64,000 bases of DNA from NCBI GenBank assembly GCA_047967505.1, contig CM106539.1. One strand, 5' to 3'. Of this stretch, positions 34,001 through 45,734 are shown piece after piece. Below the pieces are notes generated by a model. That model did no database searches, was not told the DNA's origin, and saw only the letters and a program-made list of their open reading frames with translations. A program made the position numbers and the translations under genes. The stretch comes from Dipteris shenzhenensis (Eukaryota; Polypodiophyta; Polypodiopsida; Gleicheniales). Positions within the stretch are counted from its first letter, which is position 1, and each line of letters opens with the position of its first letter.

Positions 34001-35168
34001 AAAATCGGGTTTACCTTAAAAAAGGATAGACGGAATGCTACTTTAATCAAGACTTATGTCATGTATTATTGAAGGTCGAGACCATGTAGACACTATACAA
34101 GATGGATACTCAATTGAAATCCCTTGAAAAGAAGAAGCCATTATAATTGTAAGCTCTTTGAATGGACCAAGATTCGAATTTCTTGTTACGACAACTTTAT
34201 GCATAACGTAATCGGTAGCGATGTGGTTGGAATTGTGTTATTAGTAGTAACTTTAAATAACTAAAATAGTTATGACAAGTTTACTAACATTTCTTGAGCT
34301 AGTAAAGGATTTTGGTTCAATGGCCCACTTTTTCAAATGTCCGCACCTTGGGCGACTAGGGGAGGCTGCCCATCACATTCTGGAGTGGACAACAAAAAGT
34401 TTTTGAATGGCCTATTAAGGAATGCCAATGTGGAAGACATCCGTATTCCAAAGCCATGGGTGGATGTTTGTTAATCCCACCTTAGGCTATTTACAGACCA
34501 AATGGCGCCCATCATTGGGCGTCCAAACTAACCTATGAGAGATCGAAGAAAATACAGCAGTAGGCGACCAGCCGAGTACGCATTGAATGCCTTGACCTTT
34601 TTCTTTCTTCTTATGTGGATGCCCCTTCATGCCTGGGGAAAGCCCTTCTGTGGGTTTGCCAAGTTAAGCTGCCTAGCGATGGGCTTGCCACCTGGCACCC
34701 TCTCCATCCTCCCCTTGCAAGCCTTACCCAACACCCTCGGACCCGCCGGCCCATTTTTGAATTCTAGAGAAGCTTTTGAGAAATTCTGGAGAAGGGGTGA
34801 TGGTGACACAAGAACATGCAATGCACGTGGGTTTGTTGCCGCTTCCAGGTCAGCTCTGGTGATGCTTCGAGGAAATAGGTACACACGCGGCGCGCCGGGT
34901 GCGGGTCCCTACTATTTGAGTCTAAGCTCAACTCCTAGTTTGACTAACTCGTAGGGGGAACTTTCCTTCAACCGCCATTTCCCATGAAATGGAAGAGGCC
35001 AGGAGGTCTCTTCATCGTCGTGCTCAGCTTTTCTGTGAGCTTCCATGGCGATTACTTACTTGATATGTTCCTGCATTTCCAAAATGGATTAGCTGCCTGC
35101 ACTTTTCTTCATGCATCGTGATGCACACCTTAGACTGCATCTTTTGATTTCCGAGCTTTCGTAGCTTC
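31001..35168. other. Unassigned DNA upstream of the coiled-coil gene
   Basis: The stretch is AT-rich to about 34,500 with no gene recognised. From about 34,500 to 35,168 the GC content rises and includes a 139-codon open frame (34,535-34,954) that resembles nothing I know. This GC-rich part is the natural place for the promoter and 5' UTR of the gene starting at 35,169, but I cannot point to a TATA box. Confidence 0.35.
32624..32651. repeat. GT/GA microsatellite
   Basis: A short GTGTGTGTGA run passes into an uninterrupted (GA) run of about 11 repeats. Confidence 0.9.
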
Positions 35169-35655
35169 GTGACAATGGTTAAAGCTCGAAGCAACAAGAA
35201 CACTAGTTTTCTCCCGAGAAAAGCGCATTGCCATAGCAGTCAGGCGATCATCATGCCTGCTGTTGTTCAATTATCCAATACCTTTCCTCTCGGAGATGAA
35301 ATTCCAGACCATGGCGTTCCCAATGAACTTGGTAAAGTGCAGAAGCCCCAACTACGAGAGGATACCGTCGATAAATGCCAGAGCTCCGAAACAGGCTATT
35401 CTGAAACAGTACAGATGAATCGAATTAAAGGACGGGATCAATCATCCCTGCCAGATGTCATTAATGGTTTAGCCGGTGGAGGTGATCGCGAGTTCTACTC
35501 AGATTTCGCAAGTGCCTCAGCCACGTGCAATGGTTCCTGTGACGCGATGGGATTGAAGGTTGCATTAGACAGAGGCTCTACCAGTGATGCCGCACTTGCA
35601 TTTCAAAGATGGCGAAATTTCCAGCTGAAGGTGTTTTCAAAATTTGCACGTCTTG
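35169..35655 (+). CDS. Putative exon 1 of the coiled-coil gene
   Basis: An open frame of 163 codons starts with ATGACAATG. The second ATG, at 35,175, gives MVKARSNKN and may be the true start. The protein is hydrophilic, Ser/Asn-rich and has no signal peptide or membrane segment; near its end it reads 'AALAFQRWRNFQLK'. A stop at 35,658 must be avoided by splicing. Two donors are possible: CTTG followed by GTTAGG at 35,656 (phase 1), or CTGAAG followed by GTGTTT at 35,631 (phase 0). Each pairs in phase with one of two acceptors four bases apart at exon 2. The frame lies in a GC-richer stretch than its surroundings. The protein family is not recognised. It could instead be an unrelated short gene or a chance frame. 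Confidence 0.5.
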
Positions 35656-36184
35656 GTTAGGCGTTTCTGAATTGTTGCTCAAAGTGAAGACGTTTGACTT
35701 CTCTACAAGTCTATATACTGTCGTATTCCGATGAGCACTATTTAGTAAATTGGCCTTAAATATCAGCAAGAAGTCTAGCTGGCACAAGAATAGCCCGCAA
35801 CCTACTTGCCTTAAGGGAGGCACTGAGTAGATTGTTTTGTGTTACTTATATCTCCCCTCTGTTAAAGTGAAAGGGGTTAGGGGAGAGCATACCACACCAT
35901 CAGAACCTACGGCACATTCCGTTCATATACGAATGGATACAAGATTATATATCTAATTTGCAACCCTATTAGTCTGTTTACGCTTGGTCTTTACGCTTTA
36001 GGAACATGACAGAAATCGTTTGTGCAAATTGTCCTATGCATGTATAGTGCAGTTACATATTCAACACGTCCGAGCTCCATAAAATGCAAGGGTAGAATTA
36101 ACAAAAAAGAACTCCTGGAGAAACACTAAAGGGACTAACAGATTGGAGACAAATGGTCCTTTCTCAAGGTCTTTGTTCTTAAAA

Positions 36185-36715
36185 GTAGGAGAACATGTTG
36201 AAGCTCAACGGCTTTGTGAAAATATCTGCAGCTTGCTCATGAGTTGGGCGATACACCACATCTGCTTTTTCAAAAAATAGTTTTTCACTGTAGGGCTCTT
36301 CAGTTCGTTTGGTGTGGGGATGGGGTTTTGCCCAGTTGGCTACCGCTTATATAGTAGGGGTTGAATCTTCAGAACTATTCAAGCTTGGACGATAGTCTTT
36401 AGAACCAAATAGCTTCACAAGCTGTGTTTGTGATGGCACGTCATTCAGCTTTTTCTGGTTTCTTGCTCTACCAAGAAATGCTTGCTACACCAAAATAAAA
36501 ACAAATCTACTTGTGTATCTTGTGTCATCAATGCTACTGGCTGAATCTCCATACATGAGTGCACATAAACTCACCTCAGATTGCTGGTCATATTTTAGAC
36601 CATAGTCTATGTTGCTCTCCTTAATGTAACTCAGCATTAGTGGTCCACTTAATAGGTGAATCTTCTGGGGCATTTGCAATATATCGCCTATTTCAAGGCT
36701 AGCCGTATAATCGTT
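36185..36715 (-). pseudogene. Copia RNase H remnant
   Basis: The minus strand reads 'SNIDYGLKYDQQ' near 36,620-36,585, 'YGDSASSIDDTRYTSRFVFI' near 36,555-36,490 (cf. Y.DSDWAGD.DDRKSTSGYVF), then 'FFEKADVVYRPTHEQAADIF' and 'TKPLS' near 36,275-36,200. This is the C-terminal end of a copia polyprotein and lies in intron 1 of the coiled-coil gene, antisense to it. Stops and shifts occur in the middle. Confidence 0.8.
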
Positions 36716-36719
36716 AAAA

Positions 36720-38320
36720 AGATCAGATACCTATGAGCTAACGACATGCCCATAGAGTTTGTGTATTGAGATAGTTTTACATTGCATTCCACTGGAGTAT
36801 CAAATGGTTTGGAATCATCCATTCGAAATTGCAATAGTACTTTGTCTATAAATCAAGTGTAGTAGACTTAGGGCAGACACGGGGAGGAGAGGCTTCTGTA
36901 GGCAGCACTGACAGTAGTGAGCAGAAGGGACTGTTTATAGGCACTGTAGCCCCTGATCAAATCGGGTGCAGGGGGGAATAAACAGTGTAAACAATCTGCC
37001 AGTCGGCAGTCTGTTCGGGTCAAACCTGACCCGGGTCTTTCTAGGATTTATCTTGGATTTTCATGTACTTTGGTCATACTTAATGGAAGTTCTTTTTTTT
37101 AGGGGGGTGGGGGCTTGACCCAGGGTCAGCCCCAAGTCGACCACCTGTCAGCACATGGTTGGCTGATTGACTCTGCTGACTGCTGGTTGGCCCTATAGAT
37201 TTGTGGGTTAGCCAGCTAGCCAGCAGCAGGTGGAGGGGCCCCCAATAGGAATCTTTACTTCCGTAGTACCAGGACATTTTCCTCACATCGAGTCTTCCTC
37301 CAATCTACCTCCGAGTCGGCCAGAGGACCATCATATTGGTCTAGTTCTTGGCTCATCAACCCCCAGCAAGAAGATAGGCGGGTTGCCAGTCGGAGGAGAA
37401 GGGACACATCACCTTGGAGCTCCCTTGGAGTGCTCGTTGAGCCATAGAGCAGTTTGGGTGCTCCAATCGATCCATTCAGGACTTGGAACCTCCTCCTCTT
37501 CATCGATCTTGGGGGGAACATTGGTTCACATCCTCTGTGGCTTGGCGATTGGAGGGTTTAGGGGCACTAACTCGAGATGATCGAAGAGTCAATGTTCATG
37601 ACCGCAACAATAACTATGGAAGGGTGCCATTGCACTTGGTTTATAAACACCTCTTGGATCTTGAAAGCTTGCCTGCTGGTGTTATGCTAATCTCAGCATC
37701 AGCACAGCTACTGCCTGCCGCACAAGGTAAAACAGTATTGCTAATCTGCTGATCTCAGTGCTTTTTGCAGCTTACTAATTCATTTTATTGACGAAGGTGA
37801 TTTGCCCGATCTACGTTTCTTAAGCAATGACAAGTTCAACCAATTGACACTTAGGAAATATTATCTTGCAAACACTTCTTGCATTGAAGTTAGCATTAGG
37901 GATGTTCCTTACAAGTATTCTTGCAAGGAGAGATTGTAATAGGTAGAGGTAAGCTCATGTGATCGGCTGCAGATTGAAGTGCTTTGTCCCAGTTGGCTTT
38001 GCTTCTTTCTGTTGGGAGGGACCTGCAGGCACAAACGCTCATGAATTTCTCTACTTCCATCCTTCTCAACAATCTGAAATTCATGCACTGCACATTTCGA
38101 TGTTGCAAAAAATAACATTGGAGTGCCCATGAAATTCTCTACTTTCATCCTTTGCAACAGTGCGAAACTCTAGTATTGTTACACCGAGTTAACATTTCGA
38201 TGTTGCAAAAAAAAACATTGGATTCCAAGCTAGTGACACTTGGGATATTCTAACATAGCTAACGTGGGGATTTTGAATATACGGACTGACGCACGAATCC
38301 TGAGGCAGGCAGTTGTGGTT
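36720..38320. other. Intron DNA, unassigned
   Basis: I see no firm gene. The sequence from 37,080 to 37,520 has open frames on both strands, and the minus strand may be a gag-like remnant ('LADSEVDWRKTRCEENV'), but I cannot assign it. A direct repeat of about 30 bases, 'AACATTTCGATGTTGCAAAAAAAAACATTGGA' or a close form, occurs near 38,093-38,122 and 38,191-38,222. Confidence 0.35.
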
Positions 38321-38329
38321 GATTGTACG

Positions 38330-38680
38330 GACTGTTGGCACACATTTCAATGCTAGTTGCAAGCTGTGTGCGGCCCATCTTTGCACGCATCACATCAGCT
38401 GCAGATTGAGGCAGGGAGAGCTGCAGAGAGACCATAGGACTTGCACACTATGCCAGATGGGGGAGATCAAGAGGGAGGAGCATTTTCTATGTGTTTGCCC
38501 AGTCTACTATGAGATCCGAGGACAATATCACTGCCTCTTTCAGGAGGGACATGGCTTTGGTCCCCACTCACACGGCTGATACATTTTCACGATCAGGTAT
38601 GTTTTGGGCTCTACATGCTTGAGATGCGTCGACAAAGAGACACCCTGATGCGACAGGCCAGAGAGCAACATGGACTGATG
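38330..38680 (+). pseudogene. LINE reverse transcriptase C-terminal knuckle fragment
   Basis: The plus strand reads 'RTCTLCQMGEIKREEHFLCV' then 'CPVYYEIRGQYHCLF', the C-x2-C...H...C end of a LINE ORF2 protein, followed after a stop by 'LRCVDKETP'. A related sequence, 'CPVYYEIKGRYHCLFRDC', lies on the minus strand at about 46,380-46,460, so the family is present at least twice. The 5' truncation is typical of LINE insertions. Confidence 0.75.
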
Positions 38681-39316
38681 CCATAGGTCACCGTTGATAG
38701 GTCACAGACTTTTGCTATAGACTTCTATACATCTGAGTCAGCTGCCAGTGTGGCTGAGGGAGAGGAGCTTGCTGAGATGAGAGCATCATGGATCAGCAGT
38801 AGTAGGAGTGTCCACCACGATGCGGCTAGACGAGGGACACACACTCCACTTGCGACACGGAGAGAGACCAGAGCACACACGATTGAGATCCGGTCTATCT
38901 CATCCCTTCTCAGAGGCGTTCGCTAGCGACGAGGCATCGCCCTTGACGTAGCCCACCGGATCGAGAGGTCGAGGAGACCACACCCTCCCCGACGTCGCGA
39001 GACAGCTCGATAGGCATAGATACAAGAGCTTCTCACATCTCATCAGAGTGCCACTAGGTTACCTGGATATGTGGAACCTGAGCATGTACTAGGAGTGCTA
39101 GCCCTGAGTACTTGACACTCTTCTGTTACTCTGCTACACTAGTATTATGTTCACTGGTTTAGCATGTTAGCACTTTAGCTTTAGCTTTCAGTTTTTCAGT
39201 TTTCAGCAAGGGTCTTAGTGAACCCTTTGCTTCAGCCCTCAGTGGCTTGTATGAGGTACCTTTTGGATTCACACTTTGTCTCATAGGCTCGCGAGGCCTT
39301 TTGCAGACATTAATAT

Positions 39317-39346
39317 ATCTTTCTTTCTTTCTCTCTCTCTCTCTCT
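39317..39346. repeat. CTTT/CT microsatellite
   Basis: Three TTTC units pass into an (CT) run of about eight repeats. Confidence 0.9.
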
Positions 39347-39439
39347 TCAAGCTGCTCATTTCTCCTGCTAGCCCTTGCTTTGTGATCTGCTGCCCTCTGG
39401 AGGGGTTCTAACCCGGAAGAGAGCGCTTGGGAGCTAGTT

Positions 39440-40010
39440 GGATGCCATTTGGAGCTGGTTCGAACTTATCTGCTTTCGTTTCTTCATTTTTTCGTGATGA
39501 TTGAGGGTCAACTGTGCGTTGATGGCACCACGGACCCTCCCTTACAGGCAGGAGATATTCATGTCCTAGTTCCTTGTGCTGATGAGGTTGCTCATGTCCC
39601 TTCAAATGTTCATGTGAAGGAGCTTTCTTCTATGGAGCAAGCCATTGCTGAAACCCGTACCTTAGTCCAGGCTAATGCTACTTTTATGGCCGAGCTCCAT
39701 TAGCAGCCCCCTTTCTCTTTTGCTCCTACTTCTTCGCCTCTTGACAGAGGCAAGGGGATTATCGCTTCTACTCCATCATCCGTAGGGATCCTCCGCACAC
39801 CTGCACTAGAAGCATCATTCAGGTATTCTTTTGCAGTTCTGGTAGACATGGCAGAGTTTGAGTTAGAGGAGTCTGTACCCTCTACCCTTGGGGAGCACCT
39901 TGTTCAGATCACAGCTTCCCCTTCTGTAGGTGTGGGAGTGCTTTCCCCAGTTGACTTCCCTCTTGATAGGAGTAATTTTTTTCCAAGAGATGGTTGTCTC
40001 CGCTACTAGA
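39440..40010 (+). pseudogene. Coding-like remnant, possibly LINE ORF1
   Basis: A plus-strand frame reads through about 85 codons to a stop at 39,703, with a helical middle ('SSMEQAIAETRTLVQANATF'). After the stop the same frame continues in a coherent way ('FAPTSSPLDRGKGIIAS', 'VDMAEFELEESVPSTL', 'SPVDFPLDR') to about 39,985. The length and style suit a retroelement ORF1/gag, and a LINE endonuclease lies 1.1 kb downstream on the same strand, but no domain can be named. Confidence 0.4.
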
Positions 40011-40297
40011 TCAAGTAGAAGAAAGACCTTTAATGATGCCCAAATTCTGATAATGATCCAACTGACAAAGAAGAGGTTTTGTAGCATTGAAGGCACCTAG
40101 AAGACTAGAAAACTTGAATTAACACCTAATGACCACTAACAAAGAGGACTAGTTAATCTTAAATTGGTGAAGCCAAAAAAGAAGGTCAGCTTGACCAAGT
40201 CCAAATGACAAACACGAAGGCCCAAAAGGGCCAAAAATCTCCCATACCTTCCCATAGTCCCTTGATAGGGCCAAAAAAGAAAGTCTCTGGACATGGG

Positions 40298-40700
40298 TCA
40301 GTTTCTTTCCCTTCTATTTCTCAAACTTCTCACCCAATTTCTAAGCACACCATTGAAATTTTTCTTTGAGAGACCCACAAGAACATCCCAGGTATCTAAA
40401 TATTTAACCTGGCTTATACCACTTGAACTCAAATCTACACACCCAATTAGAGGAATACCATTCCAACCTAACCATAATGCTATAGTTTTTTTCACATTGA
40501 TCTTAGAATCAAAAGATATAGCAAAGTCATAAAAAACCTTGAGAAGACTCCTAATATTTTTTGGAGATCCCAACCAACAAACTAGTGTTGTCATTCGTAA
40601 CAAGTTGTGAACAAAAAGAAGAGCTATCCACAACAAAGGAAGACCTTTAATGATGCCCAAATTCTGATAATGATCGAGCTAACAAAGAAGAGGTTTCATA
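40298..40700 (-). pseudogene. LINE reverse transcriptase fragment
   Basis: The minus strand reads 'TTLVCWLGSPKNIRSLLKVF' followed by 'YDFAISFDSKINVKKT'. This matches the region just after the catalytic (F)ADDT box of plant LINE RTs, where one sees 'ADDTTLF...LL..F...SGL.IN..KS'. The ADD itself is degraded ('LLRMTT'). It continues 'GIPLIGCVDLSSSGISQVKYL', where plants have 'LPF.YLG.P'. A near-repeat of 'AAGACCTTTAATGATGCCCAAATTCTGATAATGATC' occurs at about 40,022 and about 40,642. Confidence 0.75.
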
Positions 40701-40778
40701 GAAATTGCAAACAATAGGGGAGCTAAGGGGCATCCATGTCTTTGCATCTTATGGGCTTCTTCTCTGAAGGAAGATCTG

Positions 40779-41010
40779 TCAAGGTCCAAGTCTGGTTTTT
40801 GAGAAGAGCATTGTTCTCTTCATCCATTGCATGCTGCCACTCAGGGACTTGCACTGCATCTTGAAAGGAGGTTGGCTCATCAAACTCCATCCCTCGTTGG
40901 ATATAATAACCTTCTGCTTGACTGGATCATAGAGTCGGTATCCCTTCGACTCTACAACATATCCAAGAAAAACACACTTGATTGATTTGATAATGATAAC
41001 CATTCAAAGA
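40779..41010 (-). pseudogene. Copia integrase C-terminal/RT linker fragment
   Basis: The minus strand reads 'KCVFLGYVVESKGYRLYDPV' then 'KQKVIISNE', the conserved copia segment after integrase (cf. KC.FLGY....KGYRL.D....K...SRDV), followed by 'WMKRTMLF' as a decayed 'AM..E...L..N.TW'. It is a small antisense fragment in intron 1. Confidence 0.85.
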
Positions 41011-41123
41011 GAGCTTATATGGTTTCTTGTTTTCTAGGATTCTATGTGTAGAGCATATCGACAAAACCAGCATTTTTTGTATCTATTTGTTGGTTTTTCA
41101 TCCGGCCTCTTCCTCTCGCCGAT

Positions 41124-42250
41124 GAGGATTGTCAGTTGGAACGTTCAGGTGTACCTCACCGCCGCCATAGGCAGCTAATTTTTACCCAACTTCATCCAGA
41201 TGTTACTGGGGGCCCCATTGATATTCTCATGATTCAGGAACACAAATTGGATGTCAGAGATTGTGCCAAGTCGGGTAAGCTTCTCTCAGGGCATACTTTT
41301 TGATCACCCGCCTTGGGCACCAGGGGAGGTACTTGCATTTCTGTTTCTTCTTCGATGCTACCCTTGGTGATTGGGGATCATAGTTCCCTTTAGAGCTCAG
41401 TGGATCATTCTTTTGATTGGTGGGCGTAAGGCTGGTTTCTGAAACCCTATGCCCCCAATTCAAGAGGAGACCGTATCCTTCTATGGAAGGAGCTGCTTTC
41501 TTCATGCATTGCAGAGTCTTGGATCATTGGGGGTGATTTCAACATGGTTGAAATGCCCACAGACAAAAGAGGAGGTAGGGAAGGCGGTATCCATTCCCTA
41601 GAGAGAGCAGCTTGGGATGCCTTCCTTTTTCGGTACAATGGCAGAGATGCTTGGCATGATGATACTTTCCACACTCAGCCACAATCATTTCTGTTTTCTT
41701 GGTCGAATAGGAGGTTGTAGATGCCTATCCATGCATGGATTGACAATATCTTATGTGGATGATTGGGGCTCTAGACAGAGGTGGGACAGTATGCATTACA
41801 CCTGGGGTGTCCACTTCAGATCATTTTCCAGTTGTTCTATTTGTTTTAGATCCTCATGTGAGGAGCCGCTTTGCCAGTATCAGAATTCCAGATGGCTTTT
41901 ACGTAGAGGAGGGTCTCACAGAGGTAGTGTTGCGGACTTGGGTATCTCACATGCATGATGGGCAGCTTTCCCCGTCAGATATAGCTGCAGCCCTCTGAGA
42001 TATTAGTGAGTTTTATAATTCAGTTGCTCATATAAGGAGAGGTGAGATCCTCAAGCGAGAGATGGGTATTCGCCAGCAGTGGCTGCTCTTCAGAGGGAAG
42101 AGCAGAAGAGGCCTACAGATACTTGGGTTCAGGAGTGCCTTGCTGCAGCAAGGGCTCAGCAGCAGTCGTTGTTAGATCAGAGAGTAGAGTATGCCTTTCA
42201 TGCCAGAGAGTCATTTTGGACTCTAATGAGAAATAGAGTCAACAAACAGT
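41124..42250 (+). pseudogene. LINE ORF2 endonuclease domain (broken)
   Basis: The frame starts MRIVSWNVQ, the usual start of the apurinic-type endonuclease of plant non-LTR elements. With frameshifts it continues 'IDILMIQEHKLDVRDCAKSG' near 41,215-41,275, 'WIIGGDFNMVEMPTDKRGG' near 41,520-41,578, 'SFLFSWSNRR' near 41,688-41,715 and 'GVSTSDHFPVVLFVLDPHV' near 41,805-41,862. These are the known EEP motifs QE.KL, GDFN and SDH. Stops and at least three shifts make it dead. No RT follows before 42,700, so the element is truncated on its 3' side. Confidence 0.85.
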
Positions 42251-44262
42251 AAGGGTGGATTATTCATAAGGATAAGGCTGGATTTGCATTCCAATGTCTT
42301 TTACATGCCTCATCAACTTGCGGGTTTAGTACTTCTTCCTTTTTCTTCGCTGGATTTCTTTGCTGGTAATAGATGCATGTATGACAGGTCTCTGTTGAGT
42401 AGAGCCATGGCGGGAATCCCTTTCATTTGCATTTACGAAGCTATGTCAAACTTCTCAGGTTAGCTAGACAAAAAAAGACCACTTGGATGTATGCGCATTG
42501 GACTACATATGCAGTTCCGTAGAATGAGAAGCTTCTACATGGACTTCGTAAATAATCACTTGCAGTTTAGGGTGCAAAAATGTGTTGGGTGTGAGAATAT
42601 CTGAATTGCAAAAACGTGTTGGCTGTGACTTCTACGTCCACTATGGTGTTAATGGTATAAGGGAGTTTGAGGTGGTATTAAGACCATCCCTAAGGCCATG
42701 CCTTTTACTCCTTTCTCCTAATTAATCGTTACATTGGGGACTTCCTTTGCCACAAACCAATCTTTTTGAGATAGCTTACACTGTAGTGGAATTTTCAGCT
42801 GTGACGTGTGCCTTGGGTTGGCAAATATTACACGGATCATTCCTTACCAAGGCTGGGGGATGGATTCTCAGTATTATAGCAGGCCGTTGTGTGCCATCAT
42901 ATCTTTTACTGCGAGGCCACATCCCTCTCATAGGAGAGGTGTTACCCAGAAGCCAATCCATGCAGATTTTGGCAATGTGGTGTCTTCAATTACTGCAGTG
43001 TCTTCTCACAATTTGGAAGATGAATTTATACGCATTGATGTCGATGTGCTTAGCCATTGATGACGACTGTTAATGAGAGTAAGCCTTACGAGGGAAAATA
43101 ATCTATGGGTGCTCCGGGCGCTTTGTATGGTGTCATAAGCTTTTAGATCTTATATGACGCAAGGGTGCTCAATACACAGCTCTGTTAGTAATCTCATAGT
43201 TGGACCAATAATCTAGTGTGCGGACGACTAGAATGAGATAAGTTATCCACAGCGTAACTTTTTGCAACGCAATACCTTTGAGGCTTTCGTTTAATTGCTG
43301 CTAGGATTTTTTCCTTGTAATCATGGATCTGACATTGTCCTGTTATCATTTGAATAAGAGGGGGCCTAATATTAGCAGAACTTCTGGGTCTGTGGAAGAT
43401 TTGATCAAATTAGCCAAGGTTAGATGCCTGAACAAGCCATTTCAAGCCAACCATATGCACTGCTGTGGAAAACCTGTGTCAAAGGACACCGTTTTATGTC
43501 TCCTGGGTGATTGCACAAAAAAGGACGACCTAGCAGCCAGAAGGCAAGTGCATTCTAGGTAATGTCCAGGTTACTCCAATGGAGCTCGAGGGCAATCTTC
43601 TATCTCATCATGCCATTGCAGATGCAACTTACATTCCATGGGTGCTTCAAATTGGTTCTCATGCAATTGAAATAAGGCTGCAATCATGAAAGAATCCTTA
43701 CGTCGTGCAAGATTTCATTGATGGGGGATGGAATCACTCATGGGGCCTTGCATTCTCAATCTTCCTTCAAATGAGCAACAACAAAGCTCACATGTTGTAC
43801 TGCTGCGGAAATTGCTATTGTGCTTCATCAAACAATCATGCAATTGATATAATGCCACAGCATTGCACAGGTTCCCTATTAGTTTGAGTAATAACTCCAG
43901 ATCTGTAAACTCTTGATGATCTATGGCTCAGTGAGGCCAGGAGACTGGATCCTTAAGAAACTATATTGCCAGGATTAAACATCTGAACTTGTGATGTGAA
44001 CCCCATGAGAGGATGAGTGATGTGCATCTTTTGCCACGCTTCCTCATAGGGCTCGGGGATGCTAAGTTGCATGATCATCTGTTTGCATAGGCAGTATCAA
44101 CACTGGTTGTGACATGCTACAGAGTTCAAACCACCGTCACCGAAGTTAGTTGCTTTTAGGTTTTAGTGCCAATCAGAAGAATAGGAAATTTGTGCTTTAA
44201 TTTTGGATAGTGCTTATTTGTTTTCCAAATAAGGGATACTAAACTGCTACATGTTGTCTCAG
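42251..44262. other. End of intron 1, unassigned
   Basis: Several frames of 60-108 codons are present on the plus strand (42,747-43,073; 43,323-43,562; 43,705-43,887). The second ('SVEDLIKLAKVRCLNKPFQ') has a coding-like look but no splice context or family I can name. One cannot exclude an additional small exon here. Confidence 0.3.
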
Positions 44263-44454
44263 ACAGTATTCAGTCAAGAGCTTCAGAGAGTGCTGGAAGA
44301 AGCTCAAAGAGATGAGGCTCGTTTGTCATCCTTGGAAGAGGAGATCAACAGAAAAGAACAGCATTTAGTACATGCACTTGCAGACTCTGCTCAGTTACGA
44401 GCCCAGCTCTCTGCAGTGGAGGACATCAATAGACAGCATCATAGTTCCGCAGAT
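44263..44454 (+). CDS. Exon 2 of the coiled-coil gene
   Basis: About 63 codons of strongly helical, charged sequence: 'FSQELQRVLEEAQRDEARLS', 'SLEEEINRKEQHLVHALADS', 'AQLRAQLSAVEDINRQHHSS'. Leu, Val and Ile fall at heptad-like spacing, so a coiled coil is likely. Acceptors TCTCAG (before 44,263, phase 0) and ACAG (before 44,267, phase 1) are both usable. The donor is GCAGAT followed by GTACTA at 44,455, phase 0. Read-through would add about 26 unrelated residues to a stop at 44,532. A second copy of this donor lies 125 bp downstream in a tandem duplication. Confidence 0.75.
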
Positions 44455-44665
44455 GTACTACATTCTGAACCTATTAATTGTCATTGCTTAGAAAATTTTA
44501 GCCTGAATGCTGTAGCAACTCACAAATTTTAAGCTGACAAATCTCTCTACTAGAAATCTTTCTACAGATGTACACCCTGATTGTGCATTGTCATTGCTTA
44601 GAAAATATCAGCCTGAACGCTGTAGCAGCTCAAATTTTTTAGCTGACAAATCTTTCTACTAGTAA
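44445..44665. repeat. 125-bp tandem duplication that includes the exon 2 splice donor
   Basis: CAGATGTAC occurs at 44,450 and 44,575. After each come TTGTCATTGCTTAGAAAAT, AGCCTGAA(T/C)GCTGTAGCA(A/G)C and AGCTGACAAATCT(C/T)TCTACTAG. The first copy starts at the end of exon 2, so the donor site is duplicated into the intron. Confidence 0.85.
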
Positions 44666-45730
44666 AAAAGTTGGTATAAATTGGACTTTTTATTCATGGT
44701 ATATTTAAACTTTCTGCACAGGTATGTGCTTCCTAAATCATTTAGATATGGCAATTTTACAAGTATTTTAGAAATTAAGCAGTGCAAGAGATATGTCTTA
44801 GTTGTTGGAGGACTTGTGTTGTTTCCTAGCAGCTGATATTCTTGAAGAGCTGATTTTGCAGTTTTTATGTTTTTAAAACTATGCTTCACATTTTTCTTGC
44901 ATTCCTATGGGCTTATTTTTGAAATGTGGTGCAAAGAAATGGCTCTTGTACTCCTGCAAGGTGTTAGCCTGGCTGTTAAGTCACTAAGCCTTCTGGCCCG
45001 GGTGCTTTTCCCTCTCTATGCTGAGAAGGGCTGATGGGCTGCTGTACGTTAATAATTCGGCACCAGGGTGCCCTGCAGAGGCATAGAGATATCAAGGCAC
45101 ATCAGATTCTGTGGAGGATGTAAGCAAAGCTGTACAGTAGAGCTGTGCAGAACATGAGGTTAGATTTTTAATGTTACAATAAAAGGCGTACACATCTGTT
45201 ACAAGACTTTATAAAGTTTGTTCTAAAACTTTCTAGACTAGGATGGGTTGCACATAGTCACCGATCCGTACATGTTTCTTTGACCTCTTGCTGGAATCTT
45301 TTGTTGGTGAATTAATACCGAACAAAGCATATTCCACATTTATTTTAATTAGCTCCAACAAGCATGAAAGTCTGATGAAAGTTGTAAGATATCATGTCAC
45401 ATATTAAGCAATGTATAGTACGGCCTTTCGTACCTGCTGTACGGTCGACCGTACAGCCTGTACGGTCAACTGCGCAACCTCCTTTCTGCTCTTTTGAGCT
45501 TTTAACATTTTCCCCTCTGTGTAGATGTAATTCACCCCTTCCTGAATACTTGATGGTATTTAAGAAAAAAATACTTTTTACAAAGGATGCTTTAGAAATA
45601 ATGGCATAACATTGCTTATGAAGAGGGTGCTTGTGCCATAAAGATGTGACCTTAGGCTAACTTGATTCACAACAATGATAGTCATTTCACTTAGAACGAC
45701 GCCATACTCTAGAGAAAAGGAAAAAAAAGA
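44666..45730. other. Intron 2, unassigned
   Basis: No gene or element was recognised. A GTAC-rich cluster at 45,416-45,470 (about six GTACGG or CGTAC motifs within 60 bp) resembles the GTAC cluster at 51,590-51,670 in the LTR element. Confidence 0.4.
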
Positions 45731-45734
45731 CACA

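Noticed and set aside
34300-34490. Possible PPR-like remnant ('LGRLGEAAHHI')
   Set aside because: Only one short motif fits and the next repeat cannot be aligned. It is likely chance.
34535-34954. 139-codon plus-strand frame
   Set aside because: It has no recognisable family, an antisense frame is also open, and it lies in GC-rich DNA just upstream of a putative first exon, where open frames arise easily.
43323-43562. 79-codon frame as an extra exon of the coiled-coil gene
   Set aside because: It reads plausibly but lacks a convincing acceptor/donor pair in phase with the neighbouring exons, so it was not included in the model.
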